Assembly: GCA_019054805.1 (NCBI GenBank)
Contig: JAHQIY010000007.1
Span: 3,477,501-3,541,500, forward strand
DNA length: 64,000 nucleotides
Reading direction: 5' to 3'
DNA from: Brachionus manjavacas
Lineage: Eukaryota > Rotifera > Eurotatoria > Ploima > Brachionidae
Shown: piece by piece, positions 25,342 through 36,178 of the stretch
Numbering within the stretch: the first letter of the stretch is position 1
Layout of the letters: each line of letters starts with the position of its first letter
Notes under the pieces: model-generated
What the model saw: the letters and a program-made list of their open reading frames with translations, nothing else
What the model was told of the DNA's origin: nothing
Database searches by the model: none
Translations under genes and position numbers: made by a program

Positions 25342-28300
25342 ATGTCAGAAGAAAACTTAAAAGTAGCAGTGAGAGTTAGACCGTTCAATGGTCGTGAAAA
25401 AGATGCAAAATCCAAGTTAATAGTTTCCATGACTGGAAATCAAACAATAATAATTGATCCAGAAACAGATGAAGAAAAAAAATATGCCTACGACTTTTCA
25501 TACTGGTAATAAAATAAATAAGGCTTTAAAAAATTCTGAAATATATAAAAAAATTTTCAATCAAGGAGCCATGATGGATACAAAGAAGATGCTAATGGAT
25601 ATTTGACTGCAACGAAGCCTAATTATGCCGACCAAGTGATAAACCTCAAGAAAATTTTTATTGATTGTATCTTAAATAAGTGATTTATTTAGAAAAAAGT
25701 ATTCAGTGATTTGGGCGAAGGAATTCTAAACAATGCTTGGGAAGGTTACAATGCCACACTTTTCGCTTATGGTCAGACTGGTTCGGGGAAAAGTTATTCT
25801 GTTGTTGGTTACGGAGCTAATAAGGGAATTGTTCCCATTACTTGTGAAGAGATATTCAAAAAATCTGAACCTCTGAAAGCATCCGGCAAGAACATTGAAG
25901 TAGCAATTTTCAATAAGGAAAATAAAAAATGATTCTAAATTGTTTTTTTCTGTATTTTTTAAGGTAACTTTTAGTATGCTTGAGATTTACAGTGAAGTTG
26001 TTCGAGATCTGCTAGCTCCGAGTGCTAATCGAAGATCTGGTTTGCCAGTTAGACAGGATCCTAAAAATGGTTTTTATGGTAATTGATTTTTTTTTTGAAT
26101 TTAGGAACAAAAAAATTTTGCCTTTTAATTCAATTATATTATATATTGTCAATTCAATAACAAATATATTGTCTAATTGAAAAAAATATTAATTCATAAA
26201 ATTTCTTCCATTTAAAGCACAGGGCCAGAAAAAAGTTCTTGTTGACAGCTATGACGACATTGTAAAACTAATGGTAAAACATTGATTTTATCTAAAAAAA
26301 ACTGATTAGTAGAGTAAATCTTTAAAAGGATGAAGGAACAGCTAATAGAACAATAGCTGCTACCAACATGAATGCAACAAGCAGCAGAGCCCATACGATT
26401 GTGACAATAAATTTGATTCAAAAATATAAAAATGATGCTGGTGCCGAAATGGCCAAATCGTCTCTGATAAATCTAGTCGATTTGGCTGGCAGCGAGAGAG
26501 CTGATGCAACCGGAGCTACTGGTGATAGATTGAAAGAAGGAGCTGCAATCAACTTGTCATTGACATCGCTTGGAAATGTAATCAGTGCTTTGGCAGACAA
26601 TTCAGCTGGTAAAAATGTCAGAGGTATACTCTTAATTAGAACAAAATTGGTTTTTTGTAACTTTATGTTTTTGTTAGTTCCATATAGAGATTCAGTTTTG
26701 ACCAAACTTTTGAAGAATGCTTTGGGTGGTAACTCTAAAACTATTATGGTGAGCTTTTTTCTTTAATTTTTAACTAAATACTTAATTTAATACTTAATTA
26801 CTTAATTTTATGTTAAATGATTTTTTTAATCTATTTCAATTTTCTTAGAATTTATATGAGAATACTAATATTTCATTAATCAGGATTAATTTTTCTTGAA
26901 TTTTAAATTTTTCTAAAAAAATCTCCAAATTATTTTTTTTACTTTTAAACCTTCTTAACAAAACTGTTTGTTTCCTTAATTTAAAATATTTTAAGTTTTC
27001 ATTTTTAAAGTATTCTATCTTTAGAATTAATCTTTTTTTAATGTTTAGATTGCCGCTATTAGTCCAGCGGACATAAATTATGCTGAATCTGTCTCCACTC
27101 TGAGATATGGTAATTTTTTATAGAATTTTTTTTAGAAGATTTTTTTTTTAAATTAAACCATTTTTTTCTTTATTAATAGCTGACAGAGCCAAACAAATTA
27201 AAACCAAAGCCATAGTGAATGAAGATCCTACAGAAAAATTAATTCGTGACTTGAAAGAAGAGAATGCTAAACTTAAAAAGCTTCTTGAAGGTGGAAATAT
27301 TGACCCTGCTTTGCTCAAAGGCGACGGAGATGATGATGACGGTTTATTTTTACTGGAACTTTGTTTTAATCGTCAAATTCTAAATAATTTAATTTTAATA
27401 GCTGATGAGGAAGCACTAAGAAAACAGTTGGAAGAAAACGATAAAAATATGGAAGAAATGCAAAAATCTTATGAGCAGAAATTGGCCGAAGCCAAAGCTT
27501 TGGTAATTTCCAATTTTTTTTTTCTTGTCTAATTTCTTTTGAAGGCTGGAAGTTCTGACAGAATCGCAATTTTTGAAAAGGCAAAAAAAACTCCTCACCT
27601 CTCCAACATCAATATGGATCCGTCTCTTTGCGGAAGTATTAAAATTTTACTTGAAGGAGATGGTCCTAAAAAAATAGGTCTCTCTGATCAGTGCGAAATA
27701 TCTCTAAAAGGAATCGGGTACTTTTGTTTGTTAGCATTTTTATTAAATTATAATTAAATTTTCTTAGGATACTGGATGAACATGGTACAATTTCAAAAAC
27801 TGCAAACAAATTTGTAATTGAGAGACTCAATGATTCCAAAATTCTACGTAATGGTATTTTGTTAAGCTCGCCTTCCGAACTTGCTCATCTAGATAGACTT
27901 GGTATTTTAAAGTTAATTTCTTTTTTAAAACCTTTATCAAATCATTTTTATTTTAGTATTTGGTGCATCACAGTATTATTTATTTGTCGATCCGACCAAA
28001 GCAAGTTCCAAAGATCCAGTATTCACATTCGAAATGGCACAAGACGAAATCGGAAAAGCTTCCGGATTTATTTCAAAGGACAATAATTCACATTTAACAA
28101 AGGGTATTGTTTTGGAACCACTAAAAAACTTGTCGCTAAAATTTTTTTTTCAGATCAATTACAATGCCAAGCTGAATTGATTGATTTGTTGCCTCAAATC
28201 GAAGAAGCAAATGCTATATCCATCGCTTTGGACAAAAAAGTTGTTTTCACAGCCATTCCTGTTTCAGCTAGTGCAAGGTTAGTATTAATAATTTTTAAGG

Positions 28301-30437
28301 TGAGAATTTATAGTAAATAATAACAAATTAAATTGGATAAAAAAAATTTAATTCATGCATAAAAAGAAAAATCTTAATTTAGAATGATGAAAAACGCACA
28401 AACTAATATTTTTGAAATGTGAAAATCACATTAATAAATTTTTAAACCAAAATTAAGTCACTAAAAAGTTATATAAAATAATTTTAATTAAATATTCTTT
28501 TTTTCAATTATTATTAATATAATGAATTGAGTTTTACAACAATGTTAATGTCTGATTACTGAAGTTCTTAATATTTTTTTTCATTTTTATTTTCATTTTC
28601 TAAATTTTTTATTCAAAAAGTATCAAGTTCATAAAAAATTTATTTTTTATTTTTTTTCAATTCTTAACCTTTATTTGTTATATCTTAAATTTTTAATTTA
28701 TTTATTCCTTAGGGGAGAATATGATGGAAAAGTTAAAGTATTTTAGATTAATTGTTAATTTGATTTTCATAGTCTTTATCTTTGTATTTAAGGCATATGT
28801 GTCAGTGAAAAATTTTGCAACTGGTCTAGAATGGCTGTGGAAAAAGGAGAAATTCCTAAACAGAAAAGCAGATATGACTGAACTGTATCTTGATTTTAAA
28901 GACGATGGTGTTATCAATCGTGACAAATTCAAGGTATGTGCAGCAAACTTTTTTTTTCACAAAATTTTTGTTAAAATAATTTTTTCACTTTGAAAAACTA
29001 AGAGCAAAAACAAACAGGTTCTTTCATTTTTTACATTTTTATGTTTCGGGAAATAGCTTGAAATTATATATAGATAATCATTACTTGTAAACATCTGGCA
29101 CAATTTTTTATGTCTTTACATACTATTTCATATTAAAAACTAGCTTGAAAGCTTGAAAAAAGCTTACAATTTTTTTAATTTTTTTTTGAATTCTAGCTTT
29201 ATGATCCATTTTATGAATCACCTGATACTCCTACTCAAATCGGAACAGCTATGATTTTTCCCAAAACTCTACCATACATGCTTCCTAACAAAACCGATGC
29301 AAAGATTCTAGATTTGAGAAGTAACGAAGCTGGTAGCGTTCAAATAGAGATATTACCATGCAATGCTTCTGGAAAGCCATTTACAGAGAAAGAATACGAA
29401 GAAGCTGGTAGTAATCTGATAGCTGATCCGAAAACTGACTTGTTAAATAAGCCCATTAGTTTTTTGATCAAAATTGGAGCCGCAAATATTGACAATCCAA
29501 TATACGAAGTAAAAAAATATAAAATTAAAAAATTAAATTAAATTAATTTATTTAAAATTTTCCAAGGATATTTATTGTTCGTTTCAAGTTTACAAAGAGC
29601 CAACATTGATTAAGACAAACACAATCAAAGGAACTAATAAGCCTGACTTTAAGTTCAGCCAAAATTTTACATTTATTGCAACTGAAGAAGTAAATTTTTG
29701 AAAATAGAAGAATTAAAACTAATTTTTATTTTTAAAGATATTGAATTTTTTATTAAATAAATGTTTTTATATTCAAATATTTGGAGAACAAAAACACCCA
29801 TCTCCGGAACAATATAATAGCAAAATAACAACAAAAGAATATTTTGAGAGAGAGAAATTAAACTCTCAAAATAACATTATTGGCAAAGTTTCAAATAATG
29901 TAAGCTAGAGAGATTAGTTAGTTATTAAAATATTTGTAAAAATAAAACATTTAGATCGATCCAGAATCGGAAAAATTGAGAGATGAATTAAAATTAAGTA
30001 AAACTAAAATAATGCGCTTAGAAAAAACAATCGTATGTCTAAAGAATTTTTAATAAAAACAAATGTCTCCTAAAATTTAAAATTCAAATAAAGGGGTCAT
30101 TTAATATTCAAAATAATTATTTAAAAAAAAAATTGTTTAGGTAAATTTGAACAAAATTTTGGAAATTTCTGGCGGATTACCGATCGGTGCGAATCATTTG
30201 CAAAGAATTTTGTATTGTTCTAATGATCAAGAAGCTAGTAAAATTTTCAATGATTACAGCAAGTCAAAAGGTTTAAAATAGCAAAAATAAAATATAAAAT
30301 TTTATCCAATTTTTTTTTAAGAAAAATTTTCGCAATATAGTGATAATAAAGATGGAGTTGTTGTGAGCATTAATGGTCAAGAATTTGATTTTGGAAATGG
30401 AAAAGATGGAAAAACTGCTGTTTGTTCTATATTATAA
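25342..30437 (+). CDS. KIF28/KLP-6-like kinesin-3 motor, copy B
   Basis: I could join 22 exons in phase, giving 988 aa: 25342-25505, 25566-25635, 25693-25899, 25964-26078, 26218-26273, 26329-26623, 26678-26748, 27049-27109, 27180-27341, 27402-27502, 27545-27717, 27768-27901, 27957-28103, 28154-28277, 28713-28737, 28793-28933, 29197-29508, 29567-29689, 29738-29899, 29955-30032, 30141-30270 and 30322-30437. The motor domain has [16 protein letters not shown] and [11 protein letters not shown] neck coiled coil ([20 protein letters not shown]), an FHA domain, and the KIF28 middle block ([18 protein letters not shown]) follow. It ends AVCSIL, a CaaX-like motif. Human KIF28P is of similar length. 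The product should be a plus-end microtubule motor; its cargo is unknown. Confidence 0.9.
25469..27515 (+). repeat. Near-identical inverted arm (motor block of KIF28 copy B)
   Basis: Partner of 22013-24297. Exons and introns are almost unchanged between the two, against clear protein divergence in exon 1, the FHA domain and the tail. The two arms face each other around a spacer of about 1.2 kb. Confidence 0.8.
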
Positions 30438-30644
30438 CAAAACTATGATTTAACAAAGTCATATTTTACAGAAAAAACTTATTACTACCATTTGCTTTAA
30501 CCTGATAACTTAAATAAAATTTTAGAATTATTAATCTGGTTTTTTTCTGATCAAAATCTTAGCACTGGTTTAGGGTATCGGGTAAGCAGAAGATTAGGGT
30601 CTTTTTAAATAATTAGTTTTAAATTTAATTTAGTGGTTTATTTC

Positions 30645-31240
30645 AGACTTGTTTTTAAGTTACAGTTTTAAGTCTAAGTCACAAAAATTTAAGTCAAAGT
30701 CATGACTTAAAAATTTTTTTTTTTAGTAAAAGGCTAAGTAAAGCCGGTCAGCTTGACGGTCAAAATTTTGGACCGTTTAAAAAATCGCTAAAAAAAAGCG
30801 TGCAGTCAAAAAAACGGTCAACATTGTGGCGGGCGGTCATTAGCCGTTCAGCTTGGCGGCCAGAGTTTTGGACTGCCGCGCTGAAAAAAATAGGTTAAAA
30901 TATCAAAAAAAATTAAAAAATTAATATAATTAAATATGTTTATTAAATAATAAAAAAAAAACATATTTTAATAAAAAAAAACAAAAAAATACCAACGGCC
31001 AACAATCACCCGCTACCAACAACCCCAAACTACAAACAACTTTCTTCCAACAACCACTAACAACAATACTACTACTACTTTACTATTAATAACTACTAGT
31101 ACTACTACTACTTCTACTTAACTATTATTATAACTACTACTACTACTTTACTTCTATTATAACTACTACTACTAAGTCATGACTTTGACTTTAAAAAAAA
31201 AAAAAATTTTAAGTCATTGACTTGACTTAAAAAATCAAAT
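30645..31240. mobile_element. Short element with AAGTCA-type inverted ends
   Basis: The left end has TTAAGTCAAAGTCATGACTT plus an A/T run. The right end has the inverse, AAGTCATGACTTTGACTT, plus an A/T run. Inside are a G+C-rich block with a diverged internal duplication (GTCAGCTTGACGGTC..TTTTGGAC and TTCAGCTTGGCGGCC..TTTTGGAC) at 30755-30885 and a CAA/ACT-rich simple repeat. No coding frame is seen. It is probably a non-autonomous transposon. Confidence 0.5.
31065..31172. repeat. Imperfect (ACT)n trinucleotide repeat
   Basis: Blocks of ACTACTACTACT alternate with TTACTATTA-type interruptions, preceded by a CAA-rich stretch. This is a simple repeat inside the element above. Confidence 0.8.
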
Positions 31241-31259
31241 ATCAAAAATCAAAAATCTT

Positions 31260-32650
31260 TGAAATAAATTTCAAAAATCTTTTGGTAAGAGGAAGAAAAT
31301 TCCTCATCTTGAATTAATGTTAAATTAGCATTGAGTCATTTATTAGTTTCAAAATTAATCAAAATATATTTTTTGGAGAAATAGCTACACAAGACAAGGT
31401 ATAATTTAACTTGTTGATCTTTGTCCGACCTAAAACACACCAGTCGGCATTATTTAATTGATTATAAAATTTGGAAATAAAAATGTTAATCAATTAACTT
31501 TATTTATTCATTGAAAAGCTTAAAAACATTATTTATAATCGTCATGAACAAATTTCTTCGCAATATTCATTATTTAATTATCTATTAAAAAATGAATCGA
31601 TCAACGTGCTTTTTAATATAGCCCATAAATATTTAATATTTTTATCCACTATAAAAAGTAATTAAATAGATGCATTTAATTAAAAACGATAATTATTGTA
31701 AATGAAACTAAAACAAACAATATTTCAACACAATTAATTTGTATTCAAATGATTAAAAAATCAAATATTCAAAGAAAACAGTAAAATATTTTTTTAAATT
31801 AAACTAAAAAGAGAGAATAATAAGAAAAAAGTCAATTTTTAGCGTAACTAAAAATTATCATTGAATCTAAAAATTTAATTTTTGATTCATTATTCTTTTT
31901 TTAATTAATTTCGCTTAAGTACATTGTTTCATTGACTGTAGAATGTTTATATTCATTTCTTTTTCTGAAGAATTAATGGCTCTGAATTAATCTTTTTTTT
32001 TTGCGATTCTAATTTTTTTTTAGCAATAAATTAAAGTAAACTCAAAAAGTCTCAGACTGTTATTTTTATACTAGACTTACTAATTGGTTATCAAATTCAA
32101 TTTCACCTGAGTCAGTCTAAAATCTAAACTTATTTAAATATAAGATGCAAAATATATTTTAAAGGTTTATTTAAAAAATATTTATTTATAATCTTAACTG
32201 TCATGGAATTCCCGTGTTCAATTTTGTGGCCTCATAAATCAAAACGCAACCTTGGAACCATCTATAGTATGTTAAAATATTAATAACTAACGTTTGGACT
32301 TAACGTAAAAAATGCAATCAATTTAAACCTAATAAATTTAATATTTTCATTAATTTCTTATCAACATCTTCATTACTAAATCACGCATTTTAAAATTTAG
32401 AGATCTTTTTTGTCAGGTTTATTGAAAAACATAAATAAATTAATAACAATAAATGATTAAAAGTGATATTCGATAAATCAATCAAAATTTTTTTTATCCC
32501 ACCTCTTCAAAGATAGAAGAAAACAAAAATTGCTTATCTTTCGACAAAAACCATCTCATGTTCAATAAGGCATAAAGCAAAACACATACTCTCTTCTAGA
32601 AAATGGTACATTAATTTAATTAGTTATTTTTCCTTTTAATAAGTATAATA
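31260..32650. other. Intergenic AT-rich DNA
   Basis: No gene or repeat recognised in this 1.4-kb stretch. Confidence 0.5.
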
Positions 32651-32689
32651 AAAATTTTGCCTTCTAAAAAGGAAGCTCAATCTATATAC

Positions 32690-32948
32690 ACTAGAGCCCG
32701 TATACCCGAATTATTAGCGTGTTAGTCATGTAAGCAGAGGATCAAGAATAAAAAAAAACACTGAGAGTGAAAAAATCTTCAAAAAAAGGGGGACCAGTTT
32801 CGACTGAATAATAATTGCGGTGTAATGATCAACTCCATGCAGTTGCCTCTGTGTCAGATCGAAGCTTTTACTCAAAAGGTCCTTGAAAAGGAGATAAGCA
32901 ACTCATAATTGCGAGGAACGGAGTGACGATGCTAATAACCAGACACAT
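32690..32948. other. Unexplained island of more balanced base composition
   Basis: About 260 bp with distinctly higher G+C than its surroundings (for example AGAGCCCGTATACCCGAATT and GAGGAACGGAGTGACGATGC). It has no open frame of note and abuts the 3' end of the neighbouring LINE. It could be a SINE-like or structured RNA sequence, or part of the target into which the LINE inserted. I could not fold it into a tRNA or 5S rRNA. Confidence 0.35.
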
Positions 32949-34235
32949 TATTTATTTTATTAAAAAAATAATTTAGGAAAAGTTTTTTCCAGGGCAGTTC
33001 CGAATGGCAGAGCCTACTTTTCAGCCCACATGGTTGCAATATGATTAAGATATGTATTAATTATATGTGTATAATTATATAAATTGAATATAAAAGATTA
33101 AATATAAATTGTTAAATTAAATTTTTGCTAAAAGTTTGGCGTGTTAATGATTGAATCAAAGGGTGTTTTGTACTTTAAATTGTTTCTGGAGGAGTTTTGA
33201 AGCAGAAAGTCCTGGATCTCCTGAGCTATTATTTCATGGCTTTGCCTTGTGGTGATAAATTTAGAAAAAAGCTTGTTTGCTCTGTCATCAATCAAGTCGA
33301 TTCTTAGCTTTATGGATTGTTTTGATACTTGTCTTTAGTTTAGTGGAAAATACTTTATGATTCGCAACACTCGATTTTGCATTTTTTGCATTTCGGCTCT
33401 TATGTTCTGAGTGCCTGACTGATGTTTTATAAAACAGAAGTCGAATAATGATCGTATAAGCGACATGTATAAAATTCTGTTGATTTTAAAAGATGATCTC
33501 CATTTAAAACTTTTAATTTTCCTGATTAGGTTTATTTTGGAAATTTGTTTTGAATTGATAAATTTCAAATGTTCTTTGTAGTTGATTTTGGGATCTAGTT
33601 TAATACCAAGGAATGTTGGATTTGGGTTAAGAGGAATATGTGAGTTCCCAATTTTTATTTTCATTCCATATCTTTTCTCATAATTTTTTCGAAGTCCAGC
33701 TTTGGTAAATGTTTTGTAGCAAGTTTTTTTTTCGTCAATTTTAAATCCCCATTTTTTGCAGTACTCAATGATTCTATTCACTGCCTTTTGAAGAATTATT
33801 TGAATTTCTTTTTTACTGGTCCTGGATACCCAGATACAGAGGTCATCTGCGAACAAGGCTATTTTTACATCAGGAGGAATACTATTAGCGATATCGCTAA
33901 AAAACAGAATAAAAATGGTAGGGGATAGGCAACTTCCTTGAGGGACTCCACATTTAATAGACTTATCTTTTGAAGTCTAGCCATTATAGCTGACTCTGAA
34001 AGAGCGGTTTGTGAGAAAGTCTTCAATCCATCGGAGAAATACTCTATGAAGATTGTGTTCTTTTAATTTTGCAATTATACCATTGTGTGATGTTTTATCA
34101 AAGGCTTTCTCAAGATCGAAGAAGATAGCTCCTGTTAGTTGATAACCAGACACATGTGTATTGAAAATTCGATATAGCGGGTTGATTTTGCTGGAGGGTA
34201 TTGCTAACTCTAAGCGATTTGATTGGTTATACAAA
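32949..34235 (-). mobile_element. 5'-truncated Jockey-like LINE (RT half and 3' UTR)
   Basis: The minus strand encodes reverse-transcriptase pieces. 34234-33977 contains TGAIFFDLEKAFDKTSHNGI and the motif FLTNRSFRVSYNG. 33856-33335 contains FADDLCIWVSRTSK (FADD active site), then FLGIKLDPKINYKEHL and a C-terminal end. Between them a TAG at about 33975 and a frame change interrupt the protein. The 3' UTR includes the shared GGCTGAAAA...CCATTC block at about 33030-33000, and the element ends in an AATAAAATAAATAAT-like tail at 32949. It starts inside ORF2, as 5'-truncated LINEs do. Confidence 0.85.
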
Positions 34236-34394
34236 AGAAAATATTTTTTTTTGAATTTAAATAAAATTTGACATTCACATTAATAAAATTCGATGTGATA
34301 TTTTTACTCTTAACTAGATTGCCCAAATAAAAATTAATTTTTGTAAATTCAAAAACTAAGAGTGTTTAATATTTAAGTAACAACTAAAAAATAC

Positions 34395-34688
34395 TTGACC
34401 AGACTAAATTTAACAGACTACGTGGGACCTCAATTTTTTCAAGACGAAGAACGCAATAATTGGATACCAGTAAATCCAAAATGTGCATATTGTAAATTGG
34501 TTAAAGGCACCTGTACACAAATGCCTTTAAGATTAAACTATGCATTAACCATTCATAAATCCCAAGATCAAACCCTTCAACTTGCTGTTATTGACCTTGG
34601 AAAGTCTGAAATGTCTCTTGGTTTAACTTTCGTAGCCTTATCAAGGCTAAAAAATGTAAATGATCTTTTAATAGCACCTTTCCCATAA
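34395..34688 (+). pseudogene. Pif1-like helicase C-terminal fragment (Helitron type)
   Basis: The open frame has the end of a Pif1-family helicase. PLRLNYALTIHKSQDQTLQL is the conserved block normally written LNYALTIHKSQGQT, and it is followed by VIDLGKSEMSLGLTFVALSR and a short tail. A CAYCKLVKGTC zinc-like pair precedes it. Upstream Walker A and B motifs are absent. The Gly-to-Asp change in HKSQGQT hits helicase motif V/VI territory. Such Pif1 ends usually come from Helitrons in invertebrates. A GC-rich hairpin follows 45 bp downstream. Confidence 0.75.
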
Positions 34689-34732
34689 GATAGATTGACA
34701 TGGATAAGAAATTGTAAGTTATAACACCCCTC

Positions 34733-34755
34733 CAGCAGACCCCGGGGCCTTGCTG
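34733..34755 (+). repeat. GC-rich hairpin, possible Helitron 3' end
   Basis: CAGCA and TGCTG arms enclose a CCCCGGGG palindrome, in otherwise AT-rich DNA. Helitrons carry a short GC-rich hairpin just before their 3' terminus. I see no clear CTRR end right after it, so the link to the helicase fragment is only suggestive. Confidence 0.4.
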
Positions 34756-35629
34756 TATTTCTTTAAATATTAATGTTCCTTTTCCTTTTGAAATTTTAAA
34801 AAAAGAAGTTAGAGAAGAGTGAAATAGAGTGAAAACCAGTCGACTAAGAATATAATTTTTAGTCGACTAGTTTTTAGCTAACTAAAATTTAGTTAACTAA
34901 AAATAAATAACCTAAAAACTAGTTGACTAAAAATTAGTTAACTTATTTTATAATATGCAGAAAGTGAGATATCTAAGGAATAGTGAGACAAAAAAATATT
35001 TAAAAACATTGATTTGACATTATATAATTTTTTTTAATTTTTAGTTAATATCTTGAATTTGATTTTGATAATTAATCTATTGAATTTTAATTAAAAGAAA
35101 CATTCCTTTATTTAGACAGTTATACATTTTTTTATGAGAAAATTTTTTAAAAGAGGAAAGGTAACAAAACCAGATGTTATTAATTTAAGTCGTTATTTAA
35201 TGTTATTTATTTATTCTGTTGGTTGCTTTGTTGATTCCATAATTTATAATCAATTAAATTCAAAGGTTTAAAGAATCATTAATTGATAATTTACTCATAT
35301 TTTAATTTATTTGAGTTTCTGCTACAGAAAAATCATGCTAATTGCTTTAGTTATAACTTTTATTTAGTAAAAATTTTCTAAAAAATAAAATATTTTAATA
35401 ATTAAACTTTAGTTAATAATTTTAGTTTAGTCGACTAAAAATAAGTCAACTAAAAATTAGTTAACTAAAAACTAGTCGACTAAATTTTAGTTAACTAAAC
35501 TAAAGAGAAAACTCCCATCACTAATTAAAACAGCAACTAAATTCATAAATGCAAATGGAGAATTAATCTTAAAAACAAAAGATGATTCTAAAATTGACTA
35601 CTTGAGAAAATTTCCATGTAATTCTGTCA

Positions 35630-36178
35630 ATTTCACAATATCTTTATTTGACTACTGTTTTATAATACTTCAATCAGGTACTCAATATAATTTAAACATA
35701 AGGAAGTTTAACATGTCTTTAAGTAATCTGTTTCTATCTCAGTTGAGTTTTTGGCGTTACTTAGTATGTTACAAAAATGTTTCAACGAACGGTGATGTTC
35801 TAAAAACTTTTCTTTCGGAAAAATCAAAAGAAACCATAGCCGAACAATTTCAAATTCTTTTATCTAAAGACTTATTTATTTAAAAAATATACAAAACTTA
35901 AATTAAATCAAATGATTTTGAGACTTTTTTGTGGAAAATAAAACTAAAATTCAAAAAATTAAAACTACAGATTTGTTCTGAATTTTGTCAGTAAGAACGT
36001 GAAGTTTTTAGAACATCACCGTTCGTTGAAACATTTTTGTAACATACTAAGTAACGCCAAAAACTCAACTGAGATAGAAACAGATTACTTAAAGACATGT
36101 TAAACTTCCTTATGTTTAAATTATATTGAGTACCTGATTGAAGTATTATAAAACAGTAGTCAAATAAAGATATTGTGA
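35630..36178. repeat. Inner inverted repeat (about 178-bp arms)
   Basis: 35630-35809 and 35999-36178 are inverted copies of each other separated by 189 bp. In one reading the arm encodes SLFDYCFIILQSGTQ, which resembles SLFDFCFIKHQSGTQ of the nearby LINE at 33.4 kb, so the arm itself is LINE-derived. The same structure recurs at 37829-38377 in unit 2. Confidence 0.8.

Noticed and set aside
31065-31172. CRISPR-like or coding triplet array
   Set aside because: Irregular ACT repeats without spacers, in a eukaryotic transposon-like element.
35602-35883. 93-aa conserved open frame repeated at 37801-38082, a candidate novel gene
   Set aside because: The identity comes from the tandem duplication, and its core resembles the LINE reverse transcriptase, so it is not evidence of a selected gene.
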